In this document: positions 26,401 through 33,601 of the stretch, piece after piece
Layout of the letters: each line of letters begins with the position of its first letter
Numbering within the stretch: the first letter of the stretch is position 1
NCBI GenBank assembly: GCA_963717125.1
Contig: CAVQVG010000007.1
Location: 1,054,001-1,118,000 of the forward strand
Direction: 5' to 3'
Origin: RYN-230 sp963717125
GTDB taxonomy: Bacteria; Actinomycetota; Actinomycetes; Streptosporangiales; Streptosporangiaceae
Length of the DNA: 64,000 bases
Position numbers and translations under genes: made by a program
The notes under the pieces: generated by a model
Told to the model about the DNA's origin: nothing
The model's input: only the letters and a program-made list of their open reading frames with translations
The model's database searches: none

Positions 26401-26736
26401 GGCGCGGACTGGAACGGCGGCGGCCGGACGGGCGCCGCGTCCAGGACCCCGGAACCGGCCTCCTGGACGTCGCCGGCCGACGCCGGCTGGCAGGCCGCCG
26501 AGGTGGCCTACGCCCCGGTCACCGCCGGCACCACCGTGGCTGGCCTGCCCAAACGGGTGCCCAAAGCGAACCTGGTGCCCGGCGCGGCCGGTCCCTCGCC
26601 GCTGTCCCACACGCTGCCGCCGGTGCGCACCGCCGCGCAGACCAGAGACCGCTTGTCCAGCTTCCAGCAGGGCGTCAGGAAGGCGCGCACGACGGCGCCA
26701 GAGGACGAGCCCACCAACCGAGAGGAGAACCCGTGA
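23494..26736 (+). CDS. cvnA: Conservon histidine-kinase-like sensor with nitrate-sensor-type extracellular domain (CvnA)
   Basis: About 1080 residues from the GTG at 23494 (AGAGG upstream and coding bias from here on). A Gly/Pro-rich cytoplasmic head precedes TM1 (about 107-127). An all-helical nitrate/nitrite-sensing-type domain spans about 130-425 and TM2 is at about 426-446. A HAMP-like linker leads to the helical pair region (VNLSRRSQSLVERQIRLID, where no standard H-box histidine is evident). The ATPase domain has ELAENAT, DQGVGMG and RRMGLFVVARLA. The C-terminal ~350 residues are disordered with two repeat tracts. Cvn systems resemble eukaryotic GPCR-type G-protein modules in which the CvnA partner signals to a small GTPase. 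It is coupled to the next gene by a GTGA overlap. Confidence 0.9.
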   Translation: MRSRRDRTDSSAAPGAGYRPPELAAARQAAPRAAGGELAVAAYPGWAAQPSPPGGIGAGPGTGGPGASGPDGSGPGGAGPGGGPLAVGGVPRAAFRSPLKNWRVRSRLLLLVLLPTLAAVVLGGFSVLSSARSALAYQRVEQFSRLGSGITNLVQALQAEREDTIRYITMGAQGGGRAASGGAAAPELAVLAQDHRSTDALAARVRSLAGGIGPAYPALAQEEARAAITAIEGLPAVRGVAASSQIPSLTVIQEYAAAINQLNALEDEIAAGSNDAALADTVRVVGLISATKEEVSQEQAILTSALTPDLVGAAKLGPGQLTAINAAQAEQTADLAQFGLIATAAQRQLYNSALSSAQADQAQAQVQQAITLALDGGSSTENPAFTNAANGSAYLVASLHQVEQSLMSSIIGQVAGLRDRAITSALVEGFGVLLVLVLALIFTVAVGRSMTRPLARLRSGALEVAGVRLPDTVRRMSESGGADSPPDIEPIDVDSTDEIGEVARAFDQVHQEAVRLAANEAALRGNVNAMFVNLSRRSQSLVERQIRLIDDLEQGEQDSDRLANLFQMDHLATRMRRNSENLLVLAGHELSRRWSEPVALVDVLRAAVSEIEHYERVIPNIQPGISVRGQAVSDVVHLLSELAENATAFSAAETPVKVSGYLLSSGGTLVDITDQGVGMGADEMAHANWRLDNPPVVDVAVSRRMGLFVVARLAARHGIRVRLRPGPAGGLTALIWLPDEVITRDTATSGPGLRPFRPPAAGSTARWMENGLAVDDLADLAPAGSGLPPMRPLHFEPGPEGGDGATAPTVPGASPDPKGVLSAPAADTLDAAGPTAAGPETRGPGETDGHPPADGYSAADGYPSADGYLPADGYPPADGYSAADGHPPAAGEAGSPGAASPAHTVIVPPAPDGGPEHRLPIYESVESDWFRRGRPATTAAPDRTGTDRTGAGRNGADRTGKDRNGADRTGADWNGGGRTGAASRTPEPASWTSPADAGWQAAEVAYAPVTAGTTVAGLPKRVPKANLVPGAAGPSPLSHTLPPVRTAAQTRDRLSSFQQGVRKARTTAPEDEPTNREENP
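26031..26160 (+). repeat. 18-bp coding repeats (ADGY units) in the conservon kinase tail
   Basis: Seven degenerate units encode the six-residue pattern ADGYxP (PADGYS, SADGYP, PADGYP and similar). They lie in the disordered tail after the ATPase domain. Unit number is likely to vary between strains. Confidence 0.8.
26317..26435 (+). repeat. 15-bp coding repeats (DRTGA units) in the conservon kinase tail
   Basis: About eight degenerate units of GACCGGACCGGCGCG encode DRTGT, DRTGA, GRNGA, DRTGK, DRNGA and similar five-residue steps. This is a second, unrelated repeat tract in the same disordered tail, alternating in charge. Confidence 0.8.
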
Positions 26737-27152
26737 GCCCGCTGGCTGCTCCGGCGCACGACCTGAACTGGCTCATCACGAACTTCGCCGAACGGGTGCC
26801 CTCGGTCGCCCACGCGATCGTGGTGTCGGCCGACGGCCTGCCGCTGGCCTTCTCGGCCGGGTTCCCGCAGGACCGGGCGGACCAGCTGGCCGCGGTGACC
26901 TCGGGGCTGATCAGCCTGACCCAGGGCGCGTCCCGGGTGTTCGAAGGCGGCCCGGTCACCCAGACCGTGGTCGAGATGCGGCAGGGCCTGCTGCTCGTGA
27001 TGGCTATCAGCGACGGGTCCAGCCTGGCCGTGCTGTGCTCGTCGGACTGTGACATGGGCCTGGTGGCGTACGAGATGGCGCTGCTCGTGGAGCGGGTCGG
27101 GCAGGCGTTCACGCCGCCGGTCCGCAACGGGCTGCAGCCGGAGGGCAGGTAG
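26733..27152 (+). CDS. cvnB: Roadblock/LC7-domain protein (CvnB)
   Basis: 139 residues, GTG at 26733 overlapping the kinase stop (GTGA) and preceded by AGAGGAGAAC. It is a single roadblock/LC7 domain: LNWLITNFAERVPSVAHAIVVSADGLPLAFS, then ASRVFEGGPVTQTVVEM and LLLVMAISDGSSLAVL. Roadblock proteins regulate small GTPases, in bacteria MglA-like ones. In conservons this protein sits between the sensor and the GTPase. Here the usual next gene, a DUF742 protein, is missing, and the GTPase gene follows after 50 bp. Confidence 0.93.
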   Translation: MSPLAAPAHDLNWLITNFAERVPSVAHAIVVSADGLPLAFSAGFPQDRADQLAAVTSGLISLTQGASRVFEGGPVTQTVVEMRQGLLLVMAISDGSSLAVLCSSDCDMGLVAYEMALLVERVGQAFTPPVRNGLQPEGR

Positions 27153-27202
27153 GTCCAGTGCCGCGGAGCATGCCCGGACTGCCCCGGCTGGAAGGGGACA
27201 CC

Positions 27203-27799
27203 GTGAATACCGCACCAGCGCAGCCCCGGCCGGGCAGTCCGGCCGACGACCCGATGATGTCGGTCAAGATCGTCGTGGCCGGCGGGTTCGGCGTGGGGAA
27301 GACCACGTTCGTCGGGGCCGTCTCGGAGATCACCCCGCTGACCACCGAGGCCGTACTGACCGCGGCCAGCGCCAGCGTGGACGACCTGCGCCTGGTCCCG
27401 GACAAGACGGCCACGACGGTGGCCATGGACTTCGGCCGGGTCACCCTGGACGCCGGGCTCGCACTGTACCTGTTCGGCACGCCGGGACAGCAGCGTTTCT
27501 GGTTCATGTGGGATGACCTCATCCAGGGCGCCATCGGCGCGGTGGTGCTGGTGGACACCCGCCGCCTGGCCGACTCGTTCCCGGCCGTCGACTACTTCGA
27601 GTCGTCCGGCCTGCCGTTCCTGGTTGGCATCAACGGATTTCATGGCGACTTCCCGCACGGCGCCCCCGATGTCGCCGAGGCGCTGTCGGTGAGCCCGGAC
27701 GTGCCGGTCATCGAGTGCGACGCGCGGCAGCGGAAATCGGTCAAGAACGCGCTGATGACCCTCGTCCAGCACGCCATGGGGGCGCGATTGGGGCGATGA
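27203..27799 (+). CDS. cvnD: Conservon small GTPase (CvnD, ATP/GTP-binding)
   Basis: 198 residues from the GTG at 27203, chosen because GGAAGGGGACACC precedes it. An in-frame GTG at 27158 would add 15 residues. The P-loop is GGFGVGKTTFVG, switch I has the conserved threonine region (TTVAMDFGRV), switch II is LFGTPGQQRFWFMWD and the specificity region lies near LVGINGFHG. This is the MglA/CvnD type of Ras-like GTPase. It is the effector of the sensor-roadblock pair and ends 7 bp before the next gene. Confidence 0.93.
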   Translation: MNTAPAQPRPGSPADDPMMSVKIVVAGGFGVGKTTFVGAVSEITPLTTEAVLTAASASVDDLRLVPDKTATTVAMDFGRVTLDAGLALYLFGTPGQQRFWFMWDDLIQGAIGAVVLVDTRRLADSFPAVDYFESSGLPFLVGINGFHGDFPHGAPDVAEALSVSPDVPVIECDARQRKSVKNALMTLVQHAMGARLGR

Positions 27800-27806
27800 T
27801 GGCGGC

Positions 27807-28769
27807 ATGGCGCTGGTTACCGCGTTCACCGAGATGTTCTCCGTGCGGCACCCGATCGCGCTCGCGCCGATGGGCGGATCGGCCGACGGCGCGCTGACCG
27901 CGGCGGTCAGCAACGGCGGCGGGCTGGGCCTGCTGGGTGGCGGCGGCGGGAACCGGGCGTGGCTGGACCGCGAGCTGCCGGTCGTCGCGGAGCGGACCAG
28001 CCAGCCGTGGGGGGTCGGCTTCCAGAGCTGGGCCGTCGACGTCGGCACGGTCGAGCACGCGCTGGCGCACGGGCCGCGCGCGGTCATGCTGTCCTTCGGC
28101 GACCCGCGCCCGTTCCTGCCGCCCATCCGCCAGGCCGGCGCGGCGCTGATCATCCAGGTCACCGATCTGGACGAGGCCAGGGAGGCGGTGGACCTGGGCG
28201 CCGACGTGATCGTGGCCCAGGGCACCGAGGCCGGCGGGCATGGCGCCCGGCGCGGGCGGTCCACGCTGCCGTTCGTGCCGGTCGTGGTGGACCTGGCCGC
28301 GCCCACACCGGTGCTGGCCGCGGGCGGGATCGCGGACGGGCGCGGCGTCGCGGCGGCGCTGGCGCTGGGCGCCGCCGGGGCGCTCATCGGGACCCGGTTC
28401 CAGGCCACCGCCGAGGCGCAGGCCGACCCCGCCATCAAGAAGGCCATCGTCGAGGGCTGCGGCGAGGACACCGAGCGGAGCATCGTCCTGGACATCGCGC
28501 GCGGCTCGCCCTGGCCCGCCCGGTACCCGGGCCGCACCCTCAGCCACCCGTTCCTCGACGAGTGGCGGGGCCGGGAGGCCGAACTGGCCGCCGACCCCGC
28601 GGCCCGGGCGGCGTACCAGGACGCCGTGGCCCGCGGCGAGTTCCCCCCGCTGCCGGTCTGGGCCGGCGAGGCCATCGACCTCATCACCGACCTGCCGCCC
28701 GCCGCCGATCTGGTGGCCGCCCTGGCCGGCCAGGCCGAGGACGCGCTCACCCGCGCCGGACGATACTGA
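27807..28769 (+). CDS. Nitronate monooxygenase-like flavoenzyme (2-nitropropane dioxygenase family)
   Basis: 320 residues, ATG 7 bp after the GTPase stop, so probably in the conservon transcript. It is a TIM barrel with N-terminal RHPIALAPMGGSADG. The family catalytic-His loop is QGTEAGGHGARRG, and the FMN phosphate-binding segment is LAAGGIADGRGVAAALALGA. The family oxidises alkyl nitronates with FMN. Its location in a conservon with a nitrate-sensor-like domain and next to a P450 suggests a shared nitrogen-oxide or secondary-metabolite theme, but that link is inference. Confidence 0.9.
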   Translation: MALVTAFTEMFSVRHPIALAPMGGSADGALTAAVSNGGGLGLLGGGGGNRAWLDRELPVVAERTSQPWGVGFQSWAVDVGTVEHALAHGPRAVMLSFGDPRPFLPPIRQAGAALIIQVTDLDEAREAVDLGADVIVAQGTEAGGHGARRGRSTLPFVPVVVDLAAPTPVLAAGGIADGRGVAAALALGAAGALIGTRFQATAEAQADPAIKKAIVEGCGEDTERSIVLDIARGSPWPARYPGRTLSHPFLDEWRGREAELAADPAARAAYQDAVARGEFPPLPVWAGEAIDLITDLPPAADLVAALAGQAEDALTRAGRY

Positions 28770-28792
28770 ACGCCAGTACCCGCCACTCGCCG

Positions 28793-30004
28793 TCAGCGCA
28801 GCGACAGGATTATCTCCCGGGGGACCGACAGCGTGCCTGCCTGCCAGTCCAGGCGCCCCGCCAGCCGGGCCGCCGGGTACGCGGCGAAGAACGCGGCCAG
28901 CGCGGTGGCCAGCCAGACCCGGGTCAGCGCGGCGCCGGGGCAGAAGTGCGGGCCGGCCCCGAACGGGAGGCTGCGCGGCGGCGGGCCGGTGGGGTCGTGC
29001 GCGGCCGCGATCAGCGACGGCAGCAGCACCGAGCCCGCGGTGACCAGCCGGCCGTCCAGCCAGCTGTCCGCCAGGGTGACCCGGGGCAGCGCCACCGGGA
29101 ACATCGCCCGGCGGGTCAGCAGCCGATCCACCACCGCGGCCCAGGTCCGTTCGCCGCGCAGGCAGGACGCGACGATGTCGGGCCGCTGGGCCAGTTCGGC
29201 CAGGGCCACCGCGAGGACCGGGAGCACGGCGCCGAACCCGTTGCTGACCGTACCGATGACGTGCACCACCTGGCTGGTGGTGAACCCGTCCAGCACGTGG
29301 CTGAGCTGGGAGGTTAATGCCCCGTCCGGCCGGGCCCGTTTCGCCGCCAGCATCTGCTCGTAGTAGTCGTACAGGTCGGCCCAGGCCGCGGCGACCGCGG
29401 CGACCTCCGCCGAACTCGGCACCACCGCGAACGCGATCCGGGAGTATTCCAGCACCTCGTCCCAGTCGTGGCTGGGGATGCCCATGGCCTGGCAGACCGC
29501 CGCCGCGGTGAACGGCTCGGCGAAGCCGGCCAGCACGTCGGCGGCCGGCGCGGCGGCCAGGCTCGTGGCCAGCCCGGTGGCCAGCGCGTGCACGGCCGGC
29601 CTGGTCGCCTCGGCCGCCCCCCGGGTGAACAGCCCGTTGATCCGCTGCCGGTAGTCGCGCAGCCGCGGCGGGTCCATGTTGAGCAGCCCGCCGTCCGGCG
29701 ACTGCATCTCGGCTCCCGTCAGCGGGCAACCGCGCAGCGCGCCGGACGCGGTCACCCCGGCCATGCCGAAGTGAGCGCTGTCGGCCAGCGTGCGCAGCAC
29801 GTCGGCGCGGCGGCGCAGCACCAGCATCGGCTGGCCGCCCGCCGGACGGCAGGCGAACTCACCGGTGGCGCCGACCCGCAACACCGGCGGCGGCCCGCCG
29901 TCCGGCTCGGCCGCGAACGTCAGCACCGGGACCGCCGCGGGCCGCGGCGCGGTCAGCATGCGCGGTGCGGGCGCCGGACAACCGGACATCGCAGTCCCGT
30001 CCAC
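28793..30004 (-). CDS. Cytochrome P450 with degenerate motifs (conservon-associated, CYP157-like)
   Basis: 403 residues, GTG at 30004 (an internal ATG six codons in is also possible). The haem-binding loop FGAGPHFCPGAAL with Cys355 is intact. Other canonical motifs are not. The I-helix reads GTVSNGFGAVLPV without the usual acid-alcohol pair. The K-helix segment AAVVDRLLTRR has R-L-L-T where Glu-x-x-Arg is expected. The meander between SLIAAAHDPT and the haem loop is shortened. Actinomycete conservons often carry P450s, and CYP157 members are known to lack ExxR. The gene converges on the conservon. Its redox partner and substrate are unknown. Confidence 0.88.
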   Translation of the reverse strand: MDGTAMSGCPAPAPRMLTAPRPAAVPVLTFAAEPDGGPPPVLRVGATGEFACRPAGGQPMLVLRRRADVLRTLADSAHFGMAGVTASGALRGCPLTGAEMQSPDGGLLNMDPPRLRDYRQRINGLFTRGAAEATRPAVHALATGLATSLAAAPAADVLAGFAEPFTAAAVCQAMGIPSHDWDEVLEYSRIAFAVVPSSAEVAAVAAAWADLYDYYEQMLAAKRARPDGALTSQLSHVLDGFTTSQVVHVIGTVSNGFGAVLPVLAVALAELAQRPDIVASCLRGERTWAAVVDRLLTRRAMFPVALPRVTLADSWLDGRLVTAGSVLLPSLIAAAHDPTGPPPRSLPFGAGPHFCPGAALTRVWLATALAAFFAAYPAARLAGRLDWQAGTLSVPREIILSLR

Positions 30005-30540
30005 CAGTACACGTCAGGCCCCTCTCCTTGGCACCCGGACAATGGTGGGCCGCCGGCCATTGCCAGTTGCCCGATATGTCTACGTAGGAGACCCTCGGTT
30101 ATCTGCGGGATACCCAAGGTACTACCGGTTATGTGGAGACCAGCCATATTCGGAATGGCCAGTGCGCTCATTGTCAAAGATCAGGAATCAGGATGGGCTA
30201 TTACGCCCCGAATCGGGGCCTTAGCGGATTTCCTAAATCGGCAATTGCGTCCGCAATTCGCCGTGCAATTTGTCTAAGTCGTCCCCCGGATCTGATGCTG
30301 GCCCGTCCAGTCATGTCGCCTCACCTTCCTGCGCAGCGGGGCTGCCTGCGGCCGGCTGGTGCGATCCAGCCGGTCATCCCAGCATGGCGGGCGGAACCTG
30401 ACGGAAATATTGCAGTTTGCTTGATCGCTCAGTTAGCGCAGAACCCGCCGCCGTGACTCGCGTGACTCGCGGGGAGCGTCCAGTGACAACGCGTCGAACA
30501 AACTGGCTCACCACCGGGGTCCAGGTCACCACGGGCACGG
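30005..30540. other. Intergenic stretch without a convincing gene
   Basis: About 535 bp, AT-rich between 30050 and 30290. Short frames on both strands have no recognisable domain and no ribosome site. The stretch separates the conservon/P450 block from the antitoxin gene. Confidence 0.5.
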
Positions 30541-30846
30541 TCAGGCCCGGATTGGCTCGATGCGTTCCAGTTCCCGGAGTTCGTTCTCGTCGTGGGAAAC
30601 CCGGTAGAGCTCGATCGCGAGCTGGCTGTTGAGCCAGAAGTCGGGAGTAGTGCCCAGTGCCTTCGCTAGCCGCAGGGCAGTCGAGGGAGTGATACCGCGC
30701 CTGCCGTTGACAATCTCGTTCAGCCGCACGTAGGAGACCCCGATCCGCTCCGCAAACTCAGCCTGCGTCATCCCCAGCGGCTTAAGGAATTCCTCCAGCA
30801 ACATCTCACCCGGCGGCGTGGGTGGCCGCTCAGCCGGTATCCGCAT
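30541..30846 (-). CDS. higA: HigA-family antitoxin (XRE helix-turn-helix)
   Basis: 101 residues, ATG at 30846 with a very strong ribosome site (GCAAGGAGGTGACGTAG). Family hallmarks: N-terminal PPGEMLLEEFLKPLGMTQAEFAERIGV, the HTH with IGVSYVRLNEIVNGRRG, and ITPSTALRLAKALGTTPDFWLN, then a short C-terminal helix. HigA neutralises the HigB ribonuclease and represses its own operon. The upstream toxin gene (30893-31009) is internally deleted, so this antitoxin is now an orphan and may persist as a DNA-binding regulator. Confidence 0.93.
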   Translation of the reverse strand: MRIPAERPPTPPGEMLLEEFLKPLGMTQAEFAERIGVSYVRLNEIVNGRRGITPSTALRLAKALGTTPDFWLNSQLAIELYRVSHDENELRELERIEPIRA

Positions 30847-30892
30847 CTACGTCACCTCCTTGCAAGTCCCGGGGACCAGCCGAGCAACCCAT

Positions 30893-31009
30893 TCAGTGAT
30901 AGTCCACGATCTCGACGTCTTCCGCGCCTGACTCGGTCCACCGGGCAGCCTTCGTAGCGCGCCCGTCAAAGACATCTTCAGTCCCCTTGTCCGCGAATGA
31001 CACGATCAC
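30893..31009 (-). pseudogene. higB: HigB toxin with internal deletion
   Basis: A 38-residue frame from GTG 31009 joins the exact N-terminus of HigB (VIVSFADKGTEDVFDGRATKAAR) to its exact C-terminus (RWTESGAEDVEIVDYH), from memory of the family. Normal HigB is about 90-100 residues. The middle, with the RNase core, is missing, and the two ends are fused in frame at a shared Arg. The order toxin then antitoxin, 46 bp apart, is the usual hig order. The product cannot fold as a RelE-type ribonuclease. Confidence 0.85.
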
Positions 31010-31021
31010 TCGGCCTGAGTA

Positions 31022-31036
31022 TAACGGATAACGTTA
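31022..31036. promoter_or_regulatory. Possible HigA operator and promoter
   Basis: The inverted repeat TAACG-GATAA-CGTTA lies 13 bp upstream of the HigB start. On the minus strand it overlaps a -10-like TTATACT. Binding of HigA at such a palindrome over the promoter would be the normal autoregulation. No experimental consensus is available here. Confidence 0.4.
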
Positions 31037-31060
31037 CACATGGCAACCGACTGGCGTACG

Positions 31061-32296
31061 TCAGCCTAGACGTACAACGCCTGGTCGTTCGGTTGCGTGG
31101 AGGCCGGTGCCCTGGGCCGGCGCGCCGGCCGAAGGGATCGTGACCGTGATCGACAGGCCGCCGTCATGGCGGGGCCGGGCGGTGGCGGTGCCGCCGTGGA
31201 TCGCGGCGACGGATGCGACGATGGCCAGGCCGAGCCCGTAGCCGTCATGGGACGTGCGGTCGCTGAGCCGCTGGAACGGCTGGAAGATGCGGCCGGCATC
31301 GGCCGGGCTGATGACCGGGCCGGTATTGGCCACGGTCAGCTGGCAGCTGCCCGCGATGGTGCGGGTGCCGATCCAGATGTCACCGGCGGCGGTGTTGTAC
31401 CGGACCGCGTTGTCGACCAGGTTCGCGATGAGGCGTTCGGCCAGTACCGGATCGCCCGATATGACGGCGGGCTCCAGCCTGGCGTGCACCCGCCGGTCGC
31501 CCAGGCCGGCAGTGTCGAGGACGTCTTCGGCGGCCGTGGCCAGGTCGACCTCCTCCCGGACGGTGAGCCCGCGCTCGTTGCGCGCGAGCATGAGCAGCGC
31601 GCCGATGAGGTGCTCGGCGTGGTCCACCGCCGCGCTGATGTCCGCCGCCATGCCGCGCAGGTCGCCGGGCGTGCTGTCCGGGTTGCCCGCCGCGACGTCA
31701 ACGGTGGCGCGCATGACGGCGAGCGGGGTGCGCAGTTCATGCGAGGCGTTGGCGATGAACCGCTGCTGGCCCTCGAACGCGGCCTGGAGCCGGCCGAGCA
31801 TCTCGTCGAACGTCTCGGCCAGTTCGCGGAGTTCGTCGCGGGGACCTGTCGGCGCGACCCGCGCCGACAGGTTGTGTTCCGACGCGGCGCGGGCGGCGGT
31901 CGTGATCCGGTGCACTGGGCGCAGCGCCCGCCCGGAGAAGATCCAGCCGAGAATGGCAGCGAGCGCGACGACCACAGCCAGCGTGATCAGCGAGTACTGC
32001 AGCAGATGCGACAGAGTAAGGGCACGCTGGCCCTGCGCGCCCTGCTGCTGGAAGTACGAGGCGCATTTGGCCAGCACGTGCCCGTCGGGATGGACGCTCT
32101 GTTCCGCGGACCGGCACTGCGCTGCGAACGCGGCCAGAAGGCCGGCGGAAGGCGGCCCGCCATTCCCCTGCACCCGGGCCGGCAGCTGCGCCACCTGTGC
32201 GTAGCTGACCGCCACGACGATCGCCCCGCACACGGCGAACAGGCCGGTGTACAGCAGGGTCAGCCGGGCCCGGAGGGTGGGCCGCGGGCGGTTCAC
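31061..32296 (-). CDS. Sensor histidine kinase (HAMP, HisKA, HATPase)
   Basis: 411 residues from the GTG at 32296, which overlaps the response-regulator stop by 4 bp. TM1 is LTLLYTGLFAVCGAIVVAV; an extracytoplasmic loop of about 70 residues with two cysteines follows; TM2 is YSLITLAVVVALAAILGWI. HAMP follows (RALRPVHRITTAARAAS), then the H-box FIANASHELRTPLAVM. The ATPase domain carries NLVDNAVRYN, NTGPVI and YGLGLAIVASVAAIHGG. It is divergent from the efflux cassette starting at 33024, which it probably controls with its regulator, as in envelope-stress or antimicrobial-peptide sensing systems. Confidence 0.93.
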   Translation of the reverse strand: MNRPRPTLRARLTLLYTGLFAVCGAIVVAVSYAQVAQLPARVQGNGGPPSAGLLAAFAAQCRSAEQSVHPDGHVLAKCASYFQQQGAQGQRALTLSHLLQYSLITLAVVVALAAILGWIFSGRALRPVHRITTAARAASEHNLSARVAPTGPRDELRELAETFDEMLGRLQAAFEGQQRFIANASHELRTPLAVMRATVDVAAGNPDSTPGDLRGMAADISAAVDHAEHLIGALLMLARNERGLTVREEVDLATAAEDVLDTAGLGDRRVHARLEPAVISGDPVLAERLIANLVDNAVRYNTAAGDIWIGTRTIAGSCQLTVANTGPVISPADAGRIFQPFQRLSDRTSHDGYGLGLAIVASVAAIHGGTATARPRHDGGLSITVTIPSAGAPAQGTGLHATERPGVVRLG

Positions 32297-32937
32297 ATCA
32301 GGTACCCCGTGCCCACCACGGTCTCGATCAGCGGCGGGTCGCCGAGCTTGCGCCGGAGCCGGGCCATCGTCACCGAGACGATGTTGCTGAACGGGTCGAC
32401 GCTGGCGTCCCACACGTGCTCGAGCAGTTCCTCCGCGCTGACCACGGCGCCGGCGGCGGCCAGCAGCGTCTCCAGGATGCCGAACTCCTTGCGGGTCAGG
32501 GACAGCGAGCGGCAGCCGCGGCTGGCGCGGTGCCGGGCGCGGTCCACGGCCAGGTCCCCACGGCGCAAGACCGGCGGCGCGGATGGCGTGCGGCGGGACA
32601 ACGCCCGCACGCGGGCGACGAGCTCGGCGAACGCGAACGGCTTGGGCAGGTAGTCATCCGCGCCGCGTTCCAGCCCGTCAACCCGGTCATCGACGCCGGC
32701 GGCGGCGGTGAGCATGAGGATCCGCGGGCCGGTGCCGGCCACCGTCCGGCACACCCGGTCACCGTGCACGGCCGGCAGATCGCGGTCGAGCACGATCACG
32801 TCGTAGGCCGCCTGCGCAGCAGCGTCCAGCGCCGCCGCGCCGTCGTGCACGGCGTCCACGGCCATCCCGGCCTGGCGCAGCCCCTGCGCGATCCGGCCGG
32901 CCAGCACCGCATGGTCCTCGGCCACCAGCACCCGCAT
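32293..32937 (-). CDS. OmpR-family response regulator
   Basis: 214 residues from the ATG at 32937 (MRVLVAEDHAVLAGR); the frame further upstream runs through the promoter region and is not used. The receiver has the acidic pair in VAEDH, the phospho-acceptor aspartate in VIVLDRDLPAVHG, Thr in MLTAAA and Lys in LPKPF. The C-terminal winged helix has LTRKEFGILETLL, VWDASVDPFSNIVSVTMARLRRKL and VVGTGYLM. It is translated together with the kinase. Confidence 0.93.
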   Translation of the reverse strand: MRVLVAEDHAVLAGRIAQGLRQAGMAVDAVHDGAAALDAAAQAAYDVIVLDRDLPAVHGDRVCRTVAGTGPRILMLTAAAGVDDRVDGLERGADDYLPKPFAFAELVARVRALSRRTPSAPPVLRRGDLAVDRARHRASRGCRSLSLTRKEFGILETLLAAAGAVVSAEELLEHVWDASVDPFSNIVSVTMARLRRKLGDPPLIETVVGTGYLM

Positions 32938-33023
32938 CCGGCCATCATGCGCCGGCCGGCATGACATCCGCGCAACATCGCCGGTAGCGCTGCTGTCACC
33001 GGCCCAAGCGTAGAACTCCAGGC

Positions 33024-33590
33024 ATGAAGCCAATCCCCGCCGTCATCGCCGCTGCCGCCCTGGCCCTGGTGGCGGCGGCATGCGGCGGCAGCCCGTCATC
33101 CACCGGTTCCGGCGGCTCATCGAATGCGGGAGGGTCATCGAGCTCCCAGTCAGCGGTCGCCTACTCCCGCTGCATGCGCTCGCGCGCAGTGCCGAACTTT
33201 CCCGACCCCAGCAGCGGCGGCGGGGTCCCTAAGGAAACCGCCCAGCAACTCGGGGTCAGCAACTCCCAGCTCCAGGCGGCGCAGAACGCTTGCCAGCACC
33301 TGCTGCCGAACACCGGCAACATCGACGATGACCCGGCCGCGCTGCACCAGTGGTGGAGCCAGATGCTGCACTTCGCCCGGTGCATGCACTCCCACGGAGT
33401 GCCGAACTGGCCCGACCCGAGCCCGTACCCCCAGGACCCCGTGCGGCCTACTTTCAACCTGCATGCCGCCGGCATTGGCTTTCACCTGGGAGCCCAGCCC
33501 GGGAACGTCGTGAATTCGCCGCCGATCGAGGCCAAGGTGCGGCAATGCGAGTCGGTGGTGCACCAAGACGTGTCGGGCTGGTTCGACTAA
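33024..33590 (+). CDS. Small secreted lipoprotein with duplicated cysteine motif
   Basis: 188 residues, ATG at 33024. The signal peptide ends in a lipobox (LVAAACGG), followed by a Ser/Gly linker. The mature part contains the same motif twice: AYSRCMRSRAVPNFPDP and HFARCMHSHGVPNWPDP. A conserved CQHLLP and a late CESVV supply four cysteines, probably two disulfides. Proteins of this kind are common in actinomycetes beside two-component systems and MacAB-like pumps; their function is not established. It is the first gene of the efflux cassette, 11 bp before the fusion protein. Confidence 0.8.
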   Translation: MKPIPAVIAAAALALVAAACGGSPSSTGSGGSSNAGGSSSSQSAVAYSRCMRSRAVPNFPDPSSGGGVPKETAQQLGVSNSQLQAAQNACQHLLPNTGNIDDDPAALHQWWSQMLHFARCMHSHGVPNWPDPSPYPQDPVRPTFNLHAAGIGFHLGAQPGNVVNSPPIEAKVRQCESVVHQDVSGWFD

Positions 33591-33601
33591 GGGGTTAGGT
33601 C

